64,000 bases of DNA from Mariniblastus sp. (GTDB lineage: Bacteria; Planctomycetota; Planctomycetia; Pirellulales; Pirellulaceae): the NCBI GenBank assembly GCA_029247405.1, contig JAQWLH010000108.1, positions 29,452 to 93,451 of the forward strand, read 5' to 3'. Made by a program: the position numbers and the translations under genes. Shown in pieces: positions 32,124 through 41,566 of this stretch; position 1 is the first letter of the stretch; every line of letters starts with the position of its first letter. The notes under the pieces are model-generated. The model did no database searches and was not told the origin of the DNA. It saw only the letters and a list, made by a program, of their open reading frames with translations.

Positions 32124-33169
32124 ATACGATCCACCACCGACTATTGCAAAATATTTTGTTTTTGATCGTAACATGCATCTTCGTGTTGCCGCTTTCGGCT
32201 CAAGACTCACCAGCGGCTGCTGAAACTGAAGCACCTGAACTGACCAAGGAGGCGGAGCAGGCGATCGATCGCGGCTTGCAATCGCTGCTCGCCAGTCAGA
32301 ACGCCGATGGCTCGTGGTCTTCCGCCAATGGTGACTACGCGATCGCAGGAACCAGTCTGGGGCTGATGGCATTCATGGTGAAGGGTGAATTCCCGGGGTT
32401 TGGTCGCAACCGCAAAGCACTGGACCGTGCAAAAGATTTCCTGTTAAAAAAATCAAAAGACTCACCCAGCGGTGCCATGGGTGTGAAGATGTATGAAATC
32501 GGACTCTTCACGATCGCCATGTCAGAATTATGGGGCATGACCCAAGATCCTGAAGACAACCAAGCCATCCAGAAGGCACTCGAACGATCCGTCCAAATCA
32601 TCCTCAGGTCGCAAAGCCCGTTAGGTGGTTGGCGATACGCGCCGCGACCGGATGCCGGGCAAGACACCTCCGTCACGGCAATGGTGTTTGTCTCACTGGC
32701 GTCAGCGAGAGAAGCGGGGGTCTTAGTTCCTACTGAAACGATTGACCGAGTCACAGGATATTTGCGTGATCAAGCATGGGATGAAAAAACTGGCGGATTC
32801 GGCTATCAGGGAAAAGGCTACACCATGGCCTGCACAGCCGGTGGTGTTTACGCCGCCCAACTCGCTGGTAATCGAGACACCGAGTGGGTCACCGCCGCGC
32901 TCAACTCACTTGAAAATAACCCCAAGATGTTTTCCAGAAAAGATAATGGCCACTTCTATTACTCGCACTATTACGCAATGCAAGCGATGGTTCAGGCGGG
33001 CGACGAAAGGTATGCCAAATGGTATCCCAAAATCCGTGACTCCTTGATCAAGTTGCAACAGCCCGATGGTTCGTGGCAGGAAAAGGAAGGGGATTATCCG
33101 CATAAAACTCCAATGTCGATCATCATTCTCGGAACGCCTCATCGGTACATCCCGGTTTATCAAAGGTAA
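32120..33169 (+). CDS. Secreted prenyltransferase/squalene-cyclase-repeat (alpha/alpha barrel) protein
   Basis: QSLLASQNADGSWSS, RSQSPLGGWRYAPRPDAGQDTSVTAM, KLQQPDGSWQEKEGDY QW-like repeats; signal peptide. Confidence 0.85.
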   Translation: MNTIHHRLLQNILFLIVTCIFVLPLSAQDSPAAAETEAPELTKEAEQAIDRGLQSLLASQNADGSWSSANGDYAIAGTSLGLMAFMVKGEFPGFGRNRKALDRAKDFLLKKSKDSPSGAMGVKMYEIGLFTIAMSELWGMTQDPEDNQAIQKALERSVQIILRSQSPLGGWRYAPRPDAGQDTSVTAMVFVSLASAREAGVLVPTETIDRVTGYLRDQAWDEKTGGFGYQGKGYTMACTAGGVYAAQLAGNRDTEWVTAALNSLENNPKMFSRKDNGHFYYSHYYAMQAMVQAGDERYAKWYPKIRDSLIKLQQPDGSWQEKEGDYPHKTPMSIIILGTPHRYIPVYQR

Positions 33170-33174
33170 AACAG

Positions 33175-34026
33175 ATGGACAAATTCAATCACCCGAATCA
33201 CGTCAGGCAAAACGGATTTCAGTCTCTAAATCAGACCCGGATCAGTGCGACAACCATCCTTGGGCGCCTCCTCATAGGTGTGGCAGCAACCGTCTTGATC
33301 TTGGCAAACAATGCAGGTGCCGAGGAATCTGAAAATCACTTGTTTATCCTTTCAGGTCAGTCAAATATGACGGGCGGTCTTGAGGCCAGTTTTGCACAAG
33401 CCGTCGAGGGTGTGTTTGGCGATCAGAACGTTACTGTTGTCCGCAGTTCCAAGTCCGGTCGGGGCATCCGTTTTTGGGACGAGCACTACCAGTTTCCAAG
33501 CAACTACAAATTTCCTGGCAAAGGGGCTCCTGAGAAAAAGCATTTTCAGCAGCACGGCCAGCTTTATGGGCCGTTAATTCAAGCAATCCAGAGTGCGACC
33601 CAAGATCAATCCTATGACACAATCACATTCATCTGGATGCAGGGTGAATCGGATGCTGGACGAGGGTTGGAAGAAGTGTATGAACAAAGTTTTTTGAGGC
33701 TTTTAGGTAGGCTGAAGACCGACCTGAAACGAGACGACTTAAACTTCGTGATTGGTCGTCTCAGTGACGCTCAAATGGACAACGCCCACTGGAGGAACGT
33801 TCGCAAAGTGCAGGTCAAACTCGGAGAAGACCACGAGATGGGTGCTTGGATCAACACGGACGATCTTAATGGTGGTGAAGCGGATAAACCGGGTGGAGAC
33901 GTCCACTACCCACAAGCGAAAATTAAAATCTTGGGCGAGCGATTTGCGGCGAAAGCCGTGGAATTGATTCGTAAAGAATCCGCAAACGCTGGAAAAGTCA
34001 TTGAAACACAAGGCAAACTAAAATGA
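33175..34026 (+). CDS. SASA-domain (sialate O-acetylesterase-like) carbohydrate esterase
   Basis: LFILSGQSNMTGG GQSNM motif; FIWMQGESDAGRG. Confidence 0.88.
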   Translation: MDKFNHPNHVRQNGFQSLNQTRISATTILGRLLIGVAATVLILANNAGAEESENHLFILSGQSNMTGGLEASFAQAVEGVFGDQNVTVVRSSKSGRGIRFWDEHYQFPSNYKFPGKGAPEKKHFQQHGQLYGPLIQAIQSATQDQSYDTITFIWMQGESDAGRGLEEVYEQSFLRLLGRLKTDLKRDDLNFVIGRLSDAQMDNAHWRNVRKVQVKLGEDHEMGAWINTDDLNGGEADKPGGDVHYPQAKIKILGERFAAKAVELIRKESANAGKVIETQGKLK

Positions 34027-35924
34027 AAATACCATTCCATTCAACCAGCCTGCGTTTGTGCCTGACGACTCTCCTATTGAGCTTGTCAATGGCTGCCTCA
34101 TTGTCGGCTCAGGAACCGGCAGTGACACTTACCGAACAGGGTAAGAAGCTCGAGCAACACTATTCCGCGTTGCTCGATTCGCTGCGGGCTGAGGTGGTGA
34201 AATCTCTGCCTGGGATCGAGGCTCAAAAGAAGGCGGCGTTTTTGGATGCCCGCTCGGCATTGGCCCGCCTCAAACCACCGGGTGAGGATGCTGACGTACA
34301 GGTCAGGAAAGCGTATGACGCCAGCCAATCTCTCGCAGAGGCCAAAACCCTTGATGCCGCGCGAGTCATTCTCAATGACGTGGACGGGACTCTTGAAAAT
34401 AACACGCTGGATTCAAAATTGATGACCTCTGCAATCATCAGACATGGCACGCCGCGCGGGCTAGCCGAGTTTGCCCAGCAAGGCGAGGAGGAGAAACGTC
34501 TGCTCGACCAACTTTTTGCCGATCAAGTATTGATGAAACAGATACTCGTTGCAGGGGGAGCAAACGGCGGTGAATATGGCGAGGCAATGCAGGTCTACCA
34601 TGAATTACTCGAGTCCAGCCAACGCGCTCGTCAGTTAGGAAGCATCTATCAACGACTGGCCCTGGGTACGGCTCTCCAACAACCTTGGTTAGAGGGCAAA
34701 GACAAAGGTGGCGTCCATGGGATTGTTTACTCTGATTACGAAACGCCGGACGGCCAGGTTTCACGCTATTTGCATTATGAAAAAGCCCACGTGGCGGGTG
34801 AATTGGACCCCTCCTTCAAGGACATGAACACTTGGGAGTGCCGCTTCATCAGCAATGACCCGTACACCAATGAAGATCTTGGCTGGACGCGAGAGATGCT
34901 TCGTAATTACCGACCGGACCACATTGCTAATCCTGACTACAAATGGCGCTACGCACGTTTTGTAAAAAGCGATGTCCCTTATCAGAGCCCAACCTGGGAT
35001 CCCAAATTGGGGACAAAATCCCAGCAGATCGTCGCGGGTGGGGGTAAGTGTGGGCCACGAGCATTTTTTGGGCGCACCGTCTCTCGCGCGTTTGGAATCC
35101 CATCGAGACGATCGACACAGACGGGACATGCGGCAATGAACCATTGGACACCTGACGGTTGGGTGGTCTGCTTTGGTGGCTGGTGGTCGATGAACTGGTG
35201 CGGTCCATGGACCGGATTGGATTTTCTCCTTGATTCGCAGGCGCGGGAACATCCGCAAGAGTACCTGAAGGTTCTCAGAGCACAATGGATCGGGGATGCC
35301 ATGGGAGAGGAGAATGTGAGCATCCGAAACTACGGCAAAGGCGGCGGGTTTTGGGACGGCTTGGCTTTTTACAAAAAGCGAGCGGTTGTTGCCGATGCCG
35401 AGGTCGAGGCGCTTGAGTTGGTTGGCGGAATGAAACTTGGTGAGTCAGACGAGCTGCTCGGTGACGAAAAAGCAGAGTCCATCCAGATTTCCGAAGAAGA
35501 TAGAAAGATCGTCGTTGACAAAAATGGAATGTTCACCATTCCGGCGGCTGCTTGCTCCCGCCCGACCAACAGCACCGACAAGATTGCTTTCATCGAGAGC
35601 TGGGGAGGAGGCGTGCAAGTGCATTACTCCCGACTTGGAGTTCGTCCCGAGTTGCTCCGTTACACCATTGAGCTACCGGCAGCTGGAAAATACGAGCTAG
35701 TCGCACGCGTCGCTACCGTATCCACAAAACAGCAAGTCATCTTTCGGCTCAATCGGCGAACCCTCGTTGACGTACCGCTTCCCTACACCAAAGGCGCGTG
35801 GGAGCAAACAAAACCACAAACCGTCGAGCTTCGGGAAGGCAGGAACAGCATCATGTTGACCTGCCGAGCTCCTAATCGCGGCGTGAGCATCAAAGAATTT
35901 TCGCTCAAGCCAGTTGCGAAATAA
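34023..35924 (+). CDS. Secreted transglutaminase-like protein
   Basis: GGGKCGPRAFFGRTVSRAFGIPSRRSTQTGHAAMNHWTPDGWVVCFGG resembles transglutaminase-like Cys/His core; signal peptide; ATGA overlap. Confidence 0.7.
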   Translation: MKIPFHSTSLRLCLTTLLLSLSMAASLSAQEPAVTLTEQGKKLEQHYSALLDSLRAEVVKSLPGIEAQKKAAFLDARSALARLKPPGEDADVQVRKAYDASQSLAEAKTLDAARVILNDVDGTLENNTLDSKLMTSAIIRHGTPRGLAEFAQQGEEEKRLLDQLFADQVLMKQILVAGGANGGEYGEAMQVYHELLESSQRARQLGSIYQRLALGTALQQPWLEGKDKGGVHGIVYSDYETPDGQVSRYLHYEKAHVAGELDPSFKDMNTWECRFISNDPYTNEDLGWTREMLRNYRPDHIANPDYKWRYARFVKSDVPYQSPTWDPKLGTKSQQIVAGGGKCGPRAFFGRTVSRAFGIPSRRSTQTGHAAMNHWTPDGWVVCFGGWWSMNWCGPWTGLDFLLDSQAREHPQEYLKVLRAQWIGDAMGEENVSIRNYGKGGGFWDGLAFYKKRAVVADAEVEALELVGGMKLGESDELLGDEKAESIQISEEDRKIVVDKNGMFTIPAAACSRPTNSTDKIAFIESWGGGVQVHYSRLGVRPELLRYTIELPAAGKYELVARVATVSTKQQVIFRLNRRTLVDVPLPYTKGAWEQTKPQTVELREGRNSIMLTCRAPNRGVSIKEFSLKPVAK

Positions 35925-35953
35925 AACCAACGCCAACAAAGGAAATCTGTGCG

Positions 35954-38596
35954 ATGAATCAACGACGTTGGATGACCCAAATCGTGACAATTTTCATGCT
36001 GGTCTGGACCGGTGCGTTCTGGGTAGAAGCACAGGATCAATCTCCGGCTATTCCAGACGCCAAGATCACTGACATGGTGTCAAAGCTAGACAATCAAGTG
36101 AAGGGGGTCTCGGCGGCAAGAAGAAAGCTCGCTGTCCGGCGAGTCATCCGTGAGGGGAACTCGCTGCTCAAGACTTACCCGAAAGCGCCCAATCGTTTTG
36201 AGGTCCTCGGAATTCTCTTTCGGAGCCAGAGAGAGTTAATGAGCCTCGACGGCTCAGCAAGCAATCGCAGAGAACTGATCGAAGCAAGTCGGCAGCTGGC
36301 CGAAGCTCCGGATGAATATGCGGCGGTGAGACTGGATGCTGACCTGCTGTTGTCGCAGGCCGAGTTGGCTCGGCAAGGGGCAAATGTGCAGGCGCGGGCA
36401 GATGCACTCCGACCGTTAGTCAAGCGTTACCAGGACACCGAAGTAGAGCCCAAAGTAATCCGCATCGCGATGCTGATGGCACTTGAATTTGGAGATACCA
36501 AACTCGTCAATCACCTGCGCCAAGTCATCGCAGAGCGATTTGCGGGGGACCTCGAAATGATTAATTTTCAGCGGGACAAATTAGCAGGCCAGGTCTTTGG
36601 AGCGCCATTCATCGGTCAGTTTGAGCAGTCCGACGGTAAGATAGTTCGGTTCCCAATGGACTATCTGGGTACGACGACCGGGATCTATTTTTGGTCGAAG
36701 GATAACGGTGGCGAGGAAGATCTAAAAGAACTGGCAGTGGCCTGGAAAGCGATGGCGGCCGAAGTAACCGGCAGGTACCGGTTCGTCAGCTTGAATCTTG
36801 ACAATCTTCCCGACGCGGGAGAAGGAATGCTCCGCGAACTGGGGCTCGACTGGCCGGCGCTGCGATTGCCCAACGGGCGGGACAATCCAATCTATCAAGC
36901 GTATGCGCGGAGAGACCCGGCAATTATCACGGTCAGCCCCACTGGTTATTCGGCGCTCTTCCTGTCCGGCGGTCGCCGTAGCAGAGGCTATGAACGAAAC
37001 TTACAATCTGCACTTGCCCGGTTATGGACCAAACCGCGGTACACCACCCAACTCCAGTCAATGTTCTCCGGGGAGTTTCTAATCCTCGATGTCGAGGGAG
37101 ACTTCAACCCGGCCGCACCGCCCGAATGGAAGGCAAGTCGTTTTGGAACATCCAGCAAAGACCAACTCGTGCGGACTGAGAATTCGGTGCCTGAGGACAA
37201 ACTCGCCGCAATCCAAGCTTGCTTTATCAAGCCGCCCTTTCGTTACCGGACACCGTTCGAGCAAGCCAAAGCCAGTTATGAGAAAGCCGACGCGCTCTGT
37301 CGAGAGGCAATGGCCACACACCCCGAGGCGGCTGACCTTTGGATTGTCTATAACCGACGCATCATCGCTTTGTTGGGACTTTGGAAGCTCAACGCCGATC
37401 GAAAATATTTTGACGAGGCGGTCAGCTTAGCCAAGGACGCGTTAGCCAAAGGCTACCCCTCTGGCACCGATCTCATCGCCCAGTACTGCATTGCCATGCA
37501 AAAACTTCGCACCGACAATGCCGACCCAGCAGTCGTCATTAGCGAGCTTATCCAGGAGTTCGAACAAGATCAGGGGACAGGGCAGGGGACTGGTCCGGCG
37601 GTTGCTGCAGCAGCCATTCTCGCGTTAGGTGCCGGTGATCGAAGGCTTCACGAGCAGTACCGCCAAGACATTTTGCAAGAGCATTCCAATAACCCACAAC
37701 TGTGGACCGCGACATCGTTTATGCTCGACCGCTATCACCGCTACTGGTTGTATCACCCTCCGTTTGTGGCGGGCTGGACTTATGGCCGACGCCAGTCGTA
37801 TTTCCTCGGATGGGGTCAGCCAGAAGATGCGAACCGCACCTTGCATGCTGAACTCAAAACAAGCGAGGGTGAGACATTTTCGATTCCTGAGAAAACCGCT
37901 GGCAAGTGGACCGTGATTTGCTTTGCCTCCAACGCTGATGGGAGTGGCTTTCCAAGAAGCACCGTCGAATTCGCTGAGGCCCGCCCCTTCAATGACGTCC
38001 GTCTTATTGCCGCTGTTCTGGATGATGCTCCCGACACGGATGCGGCTTTGAAAAAGAAAACCAAACCAGACATAATTCAGACGTTACTCGTACCCGGCGG
38101 GATGCAAAACCGACTCGTTCACCAACTGGGCATCCTTGGCGAAGACGAAAAATCTAACATTGTCATTCTTCGACCCGATGGCACTATCGCGGCAGCGTTG
38201 TCAGGCCTCACGATGGGGATTGGTCATCGAGGTAATGTGATCCAGAATGTCATCGAATGGCACGACGAACAGGCTGTTGATGAAGCGCTTGAACGTGGCG
38301 ATCTTGAGGAGGCCAAGCGTCTTACTTTTGCACTCGCGCCCGTTGAAGAGCTAACAACACCTGATCAAAAAAAGAAACCTGCAAAGCCCATTTCGATTCC
38401 GCACCAACGCAGCAGAGTCAAGCTCTACATGGCGTTAGAGAACTGGGAGGCGGCCCTCGCGGACGCACAAAATGTTTTTTTAGAGGTCAACCGCAGGGAC
38501 GGGTGGCTGAGCTTGCGGACCGCCGAATTGGATGCGATTGAAAAACTGAAGGACACCATCCTCAGTGCCCAAGAACCACAAGAATCAAAACAATAA
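35954..38596 (+). CDS. Secreted TPR-like protein with C-terminal thioredoxin-fold-like region lacking CxxC
   Basis: Helical repeat N-terminal half; GETFSIPEKTAGKWTVICFASNADG...NIVILRPDGTIAAALSG peroxiredoxin/TlpA-like. Confidence 0.65.
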   Translation: MNQRRWMTQIVTIFMLVWTGAFWVEAQDQSPAIPDAKITDMVSKLDNQVKGVSAARRKLAVRRVIREGNSLLKTYPKAPNRFEVLGILFRSQRELMSLDGSASNRRELIEASRQLAEAPDEYAAVRLDADLLLSQAELARQGANVQARADALRPLVKRYQDTEVEPKVIRIAMLMALEFGDTKLVNHLRQVIAERFAGDLEMINFQRDKLAGQVFGAPFIGQFEQSDGKIVRFPMDYLGTTTGIYFWSKDNGGEEDLKELAVAWKAMAAEVTGRYRFVSLNLDNLPDAGEGMLRELGLDWPALRLPNGRDNPIYQAYARRDPAIITVSPTGYSALFLSGGRRSRGYERNLQSALARLWTKPRYTTQLQSMFSGEFLILDVEGDFNPAAPPEWKASRFGTSSKDQLVRTENSVPEDKLAAIQACFIKPPFRYRTPFEQAKASYEKADALCREAMATHPEAADLWIVYNRRIIALLGLWKLNADRKYFDEAVSLAKDALAKGYPSGTDLIAQYCIAMQKLRTDNADPAVVISELIQEFEQDQGTGQGTGPAVAAAAILALGAGDRRLHEQYRQDILQEHSNNPQLWTATSFMLDRYHRYWLYHPPFVAGWTYGRRQSYFLGWGQPEDANRTLHAELKTSEGETFSIPEKTAGKWTVICFASNADGSGFPRSTVEFAEARPFNDVRLIAAVLDDAPDTDAALKKKTKPDIIQTLLVPGGMQNRLVHQLGILGEDEKSNIVILRPDGTIAAALSGLTMGIGHRGNVIQNVIEWHDEQAVDEALERGDLEEAKRLTFALAPVEELTTPDQKKKPAKPISIPHQRSRVKLYMALENWEAALADAQNVFLEVNRRDGWLSLRTAELDAIEKLKDTILSAQEPQESKQ

Positions 38597-38647
38597 ATAA
38601 ACGTTACCTTGTATCTGCCTCGAGGTGAGTCTACGACGCGGAAGGAT

Positions 38648-40030
38648 TTACATCTCGATTTCAAATCGTTTGCGTTTCTCCCGGGCCACCAAAGATTGGG
38701 CGAGCGGGTCGCCAATGATTTGCTCTTTTCTGGCGTCCCATTGAATCTTGTGCCCGACACGAGCAGCGATTCCAGCCAAGTGGCAAGTGGTTAATGCGCG
38801 ATGGTGACTGAACACGTCGGAGATGGGCTGTTTCCGACTGGCAACCGCGTCAAAGAAATTTGCGACATGGCCAGTCAGCTCGCGACTTTTGTAGACTTTT
38901 TCCAGCGCGCCCTCAGGCAAAGGGTTACTTTCTAGATCTTCAACTGGCTTACCTTTTAACTTTCCACGATTAACAAAAATTCGTCCTTGGGTTCCCTCGA
39001 ACAGAATCCCATTGTCAGTATCGTGACGAATGACAAGCTCCACGTCGTCGTCATACAACACCTTAATATTAAATTTAGTTGCCGTATTGTACCTGTTGCG
39101 ACTTAATGGATAGCCGTCTTTGAATTCAACGGGGTGCTCGACAAACACCGGATCAACGGAAACCGGTCCGGTCTCTGTTTTACCCATGCCCCACGTTGCA
39201 ATATCGATGTGATGGGCCCCCCAGTCAGTCAGTTTTCCACCAGAATATTCGTACCACCAACGAAATTCATAATGCCCACGCGACCAGGACTTAATGATAT
39301 TTGGAGCACCTCCCTTAAAGTGATAATCCACTTGGGGCGCTGGCCCGAGCCACTGATCCCAGTCAAAGTAATTCGGCGGTGTCGTTGAGGGGAGTTCCGG
39401 GCTCGTTGGTGCTCCGCCGATCGCACATTGGACACGTTGCAACTTGCCAAGACGACCTTCGCGGATCAAGGCAATCGCTTTGATAAATTGAGGGGTACTT
39501 CGTTGTTGAGTTCCAACCTGAAACACCGCGCCCGTCTTCTGACAGACTTCGCAGATCAACTGTCCCTCTTCGATCGTCAGGGTCATTGGCTTTTCGCAAT
39601 AGACATCCTTTCCTGCCAACATTGCCTCGATGGCGACCTTGGCGTGCCAATGATCGGGAGTACTTATATGGACGACATCGATTTTGGGGTCGTCGATAAT
39701 TTTTCGATAATCACCGGTATTGGTTGGCAACTTACCATGCCACTCTTTCACGATTCCAGTTGCCCGATCAAGCCGTTTCGCATCGACGTCACAAACGGCA
39801 ACAATGTCGCCAAATTTAGGAAATTCTTTGCCGACTCCATAGCGGCCATCGGCCTCATGGACTCGCTTATCCCAGCGAACACCGCACCCCACCACGCCAA
39901 TGCGTGGGCGAGCGTTGGCACTTTTGAACCCAAGTGCCCGAGGGATAGTACCAGGACAAAGCGTTGTAGCGGCCAACCCGAGTGAGGCTTGAATTGCCTT
40001 GCGACGACTGACTTGAAAAGTTTTGGTCAT
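38648..40030 (-). CDS. Gfo/Idh/MocA oxidoreductase with Tat-like signal
   Basis: SRRKAIQASLG; RIGVVGCGVRWDKR; VHISTPDHWHAKVAIEAMLAGKDVYCEKPMTLTIEEG. Confidence 0.95.
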   Translation of the reverse strand: MTKTFQVSRRKAIQASLGLAATTLCPGTIPRALGFKSANARPRIGVVGCGVRWDKRVHEADGRYGVGKEFPKFGDIVAVCDVDAKRLDRATGIVKEWHGKLPTNTGDYRKIIDDPKIDVVHISTPDHWHAKVAIEAMLAGKDVYCEKPMTLTIEEGQLICEVCQKTGAVFQVGTQQRSTPQFIKAIALIREGRLGKLQRVQCAIGGAPTSPELPSTTPPNYFDWDQWLGPAPQVDYHFKGGAPNIIKSWSRGHYEFRWWYEYSGGKLTDWGAHHIDIATWGMGKTETGPVSVDPVFVEHPVEFKDGYPLSRNRYNTATKFNIKVLYDDDVELVIRHDTDNGILFEGTQGRIFVNRGKLKGKPVEDLESNPLPEGALEKVYKSRELTGHVANFFDAVASRKQPISDVFSHHRALTTCHLAGIAARVGHKIQWDARKEQIIGDPLAQSLVAREKRKRFEIEM

Positions 40031-40068
40031 AGTAATTTATTCTTTATCAACGGTGCTTCCACTATTTC

Positions 40069-41466
40069 TCAAAATTCGATTTCATATCCCTTGCGACTGT
40101 CTCTTGCCAGCATTGCATTTGCTTTCGCATCGCCCTTGATGGTTTGATTGACGGCATCCCATTCAATTCGCCGCCCCAAGCGAATCGCGATGTTACTTAA
40201 GTGGCAAGTGTTGATTGAGGCAACGTGAGTCCAAACATCGGATGCCGGCTTTTTTCGGCTGGCGATACAGTCGAAGAAATTGTTGACATGCTCCACGACC
40301 GGTCCCCCATAAATGTCTTCCAGCCACCCACCTGGAAGCGGATTGTTGTCGAGATCTTCGACTGGCTTGCCGGCAATGGTACCACGGTTGACGAAAATCC
40401 GGCCTTTGCTGCCCTCCACAAGAATCCCATTTCGTCCCTCACTCGTGATCTCCATCAGGACGTCCTTGGGAAACTGAACACGGACGGTGAACCGATGGGG
40501 GGCGTTATACCGGTCATCAAGGGTTGGGTTTCCATTTTCATCAAATGGGACTTTCGTTTGGACCATCACCGGCTCGATGGTCGTCGGTCCCTGCCCGGGG
40601 CCGCATTGGTCGATAATCCATTGGGCAATATCGACATGGTGAGCACCCCAGTCTGTCATTTTACCTCCACTGTATTGAAGCCACCAACGGAACTCCTTAT
40701 GGCAATTCGAGGCATCAATGCTTCCATCGCCCAAATTTCGCACGAGTTCCTGTCCGTCTTTTCCGTTTTTTAGAAAACGGTAGGGCACGTCTTCGGTAGG
40801 TCCTTTCCAGCGATCCCAGTTGAGTGTCTTGGGGGGTCCGACCACGGGAATCGGTTTGCTGAATGGATTGTGGTTGAGACCAACGGTGACCTTTTTGATT
40901 TTCCCAAGCCGCCCCGAATGCGCAATCATGACGGCTTTCAAAAACCGTTCGTCGGAACGCTGCTGTGTCCCGACTTGAAGTAACTGGCCCGTCTCGGTGA
41001 CAACTTTCGAAATAATTCGACCTTCGTCGACCGTCAGAGTTAGCGGTTTTTCGCAGTAAACGTCCTTGCCTGAACGTAATGCTTCAACCGCAATTTTTAC
41101 GTGCCAATGGTCAACCGTACCACAAATGACCGCATCAATATCATCGCGATCAATGATCTTACGATAGTCGTCGCAAGTCTCAATGTTTGCTTTTTTTCCT
41201 TGTCTGCCGAGTCGCTTGGTGAAAATATCTTTAACATAAGCCGAGTGCGCAGAATCCACATCACAGGCAGCCACCATATCACCAAATGCGAGAGCTCGGC
41301 GAGCATCACCGGTCCCCTGGCCACCACAACCAATCAAGGCAAACCGTGGTCTCTCGTTGGGTGATGCCGAACGTGCTAACGACGAGCTGGAAAAGACACC
41401 CAACGCGGCCGCTGACGCAAGAGTAGAGGTTGACTGAAGAAAACGACGCCGATTAACTTTTGACAT
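40069..41466 (-). CDS. Gfo/Idh/MocA oxidoreductase with Tat signal
   Basis: NRRRFLQSTSTLASAAALG; FALIGCGGQGTGD; DVYCEKPLTLTVDEG; start moved to MSKVNRRRF. Confidence 0.95.
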   Translation of the reverse strand: MSKVNRRRFLQSTSTLASAAALGVFSSSSLARSASPNERPRFALIGCGGQGTGDARRALAFGDMVAACDVDSAHSAYVKDIFTKRLGRQGKKANIETCDDYRKIIDRDDIDAVICGTVDHWHVKIAVEALRSGKDVYCEKPLTLTVDEGRIISKVVTETGQLLQVGTQQRSDERFLKAVMIAHSGRLGKIKKVTVGLNHNPFSKPIPVVGPPKTLNWDRWKGPTEDVPYRFLKNGKDGQELVRNLGDGSIDASNCHKEFRWWLQYSGGKMTDWGAHHVDIAQWIIDQCGPGQGPTTIEPVMVQTKVPFDENGNPTLDDRYNAPHRFTVRVQFPKDVLMEITSEGRNGILVEGSKGRIFVNRGTIAGKPVEDLDNNPLPGGWLEDIYGGPVVEHVNNFFDCIASRKKPASDVWTHVASINTCHLSNIAIRLGRRIEWDAVNQTIKGDAKANAMLARDSRKGYEIEF

Positions 41467-41473
41467 GGTACCA

Positions 41474-41507
41474 CGTGAGAGTTTTATTAACGTGAGAGTT
41501 TTATTAA
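41474..41507. repeat. Perfect 17-bp tandem duplication (CGTGAGAGTTTTATTAA x2)
   Basis: 41474-41490 and 41491-41507 identical, immediately upstream of the oxidoreductase start codon. Confidence 0.95.
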
Positions 41508-41566
41508 CGGGATTATTTCGGATCGAGCCCTCGATAGACAACCCATTTGGCAGTGCATGAAGTTAA

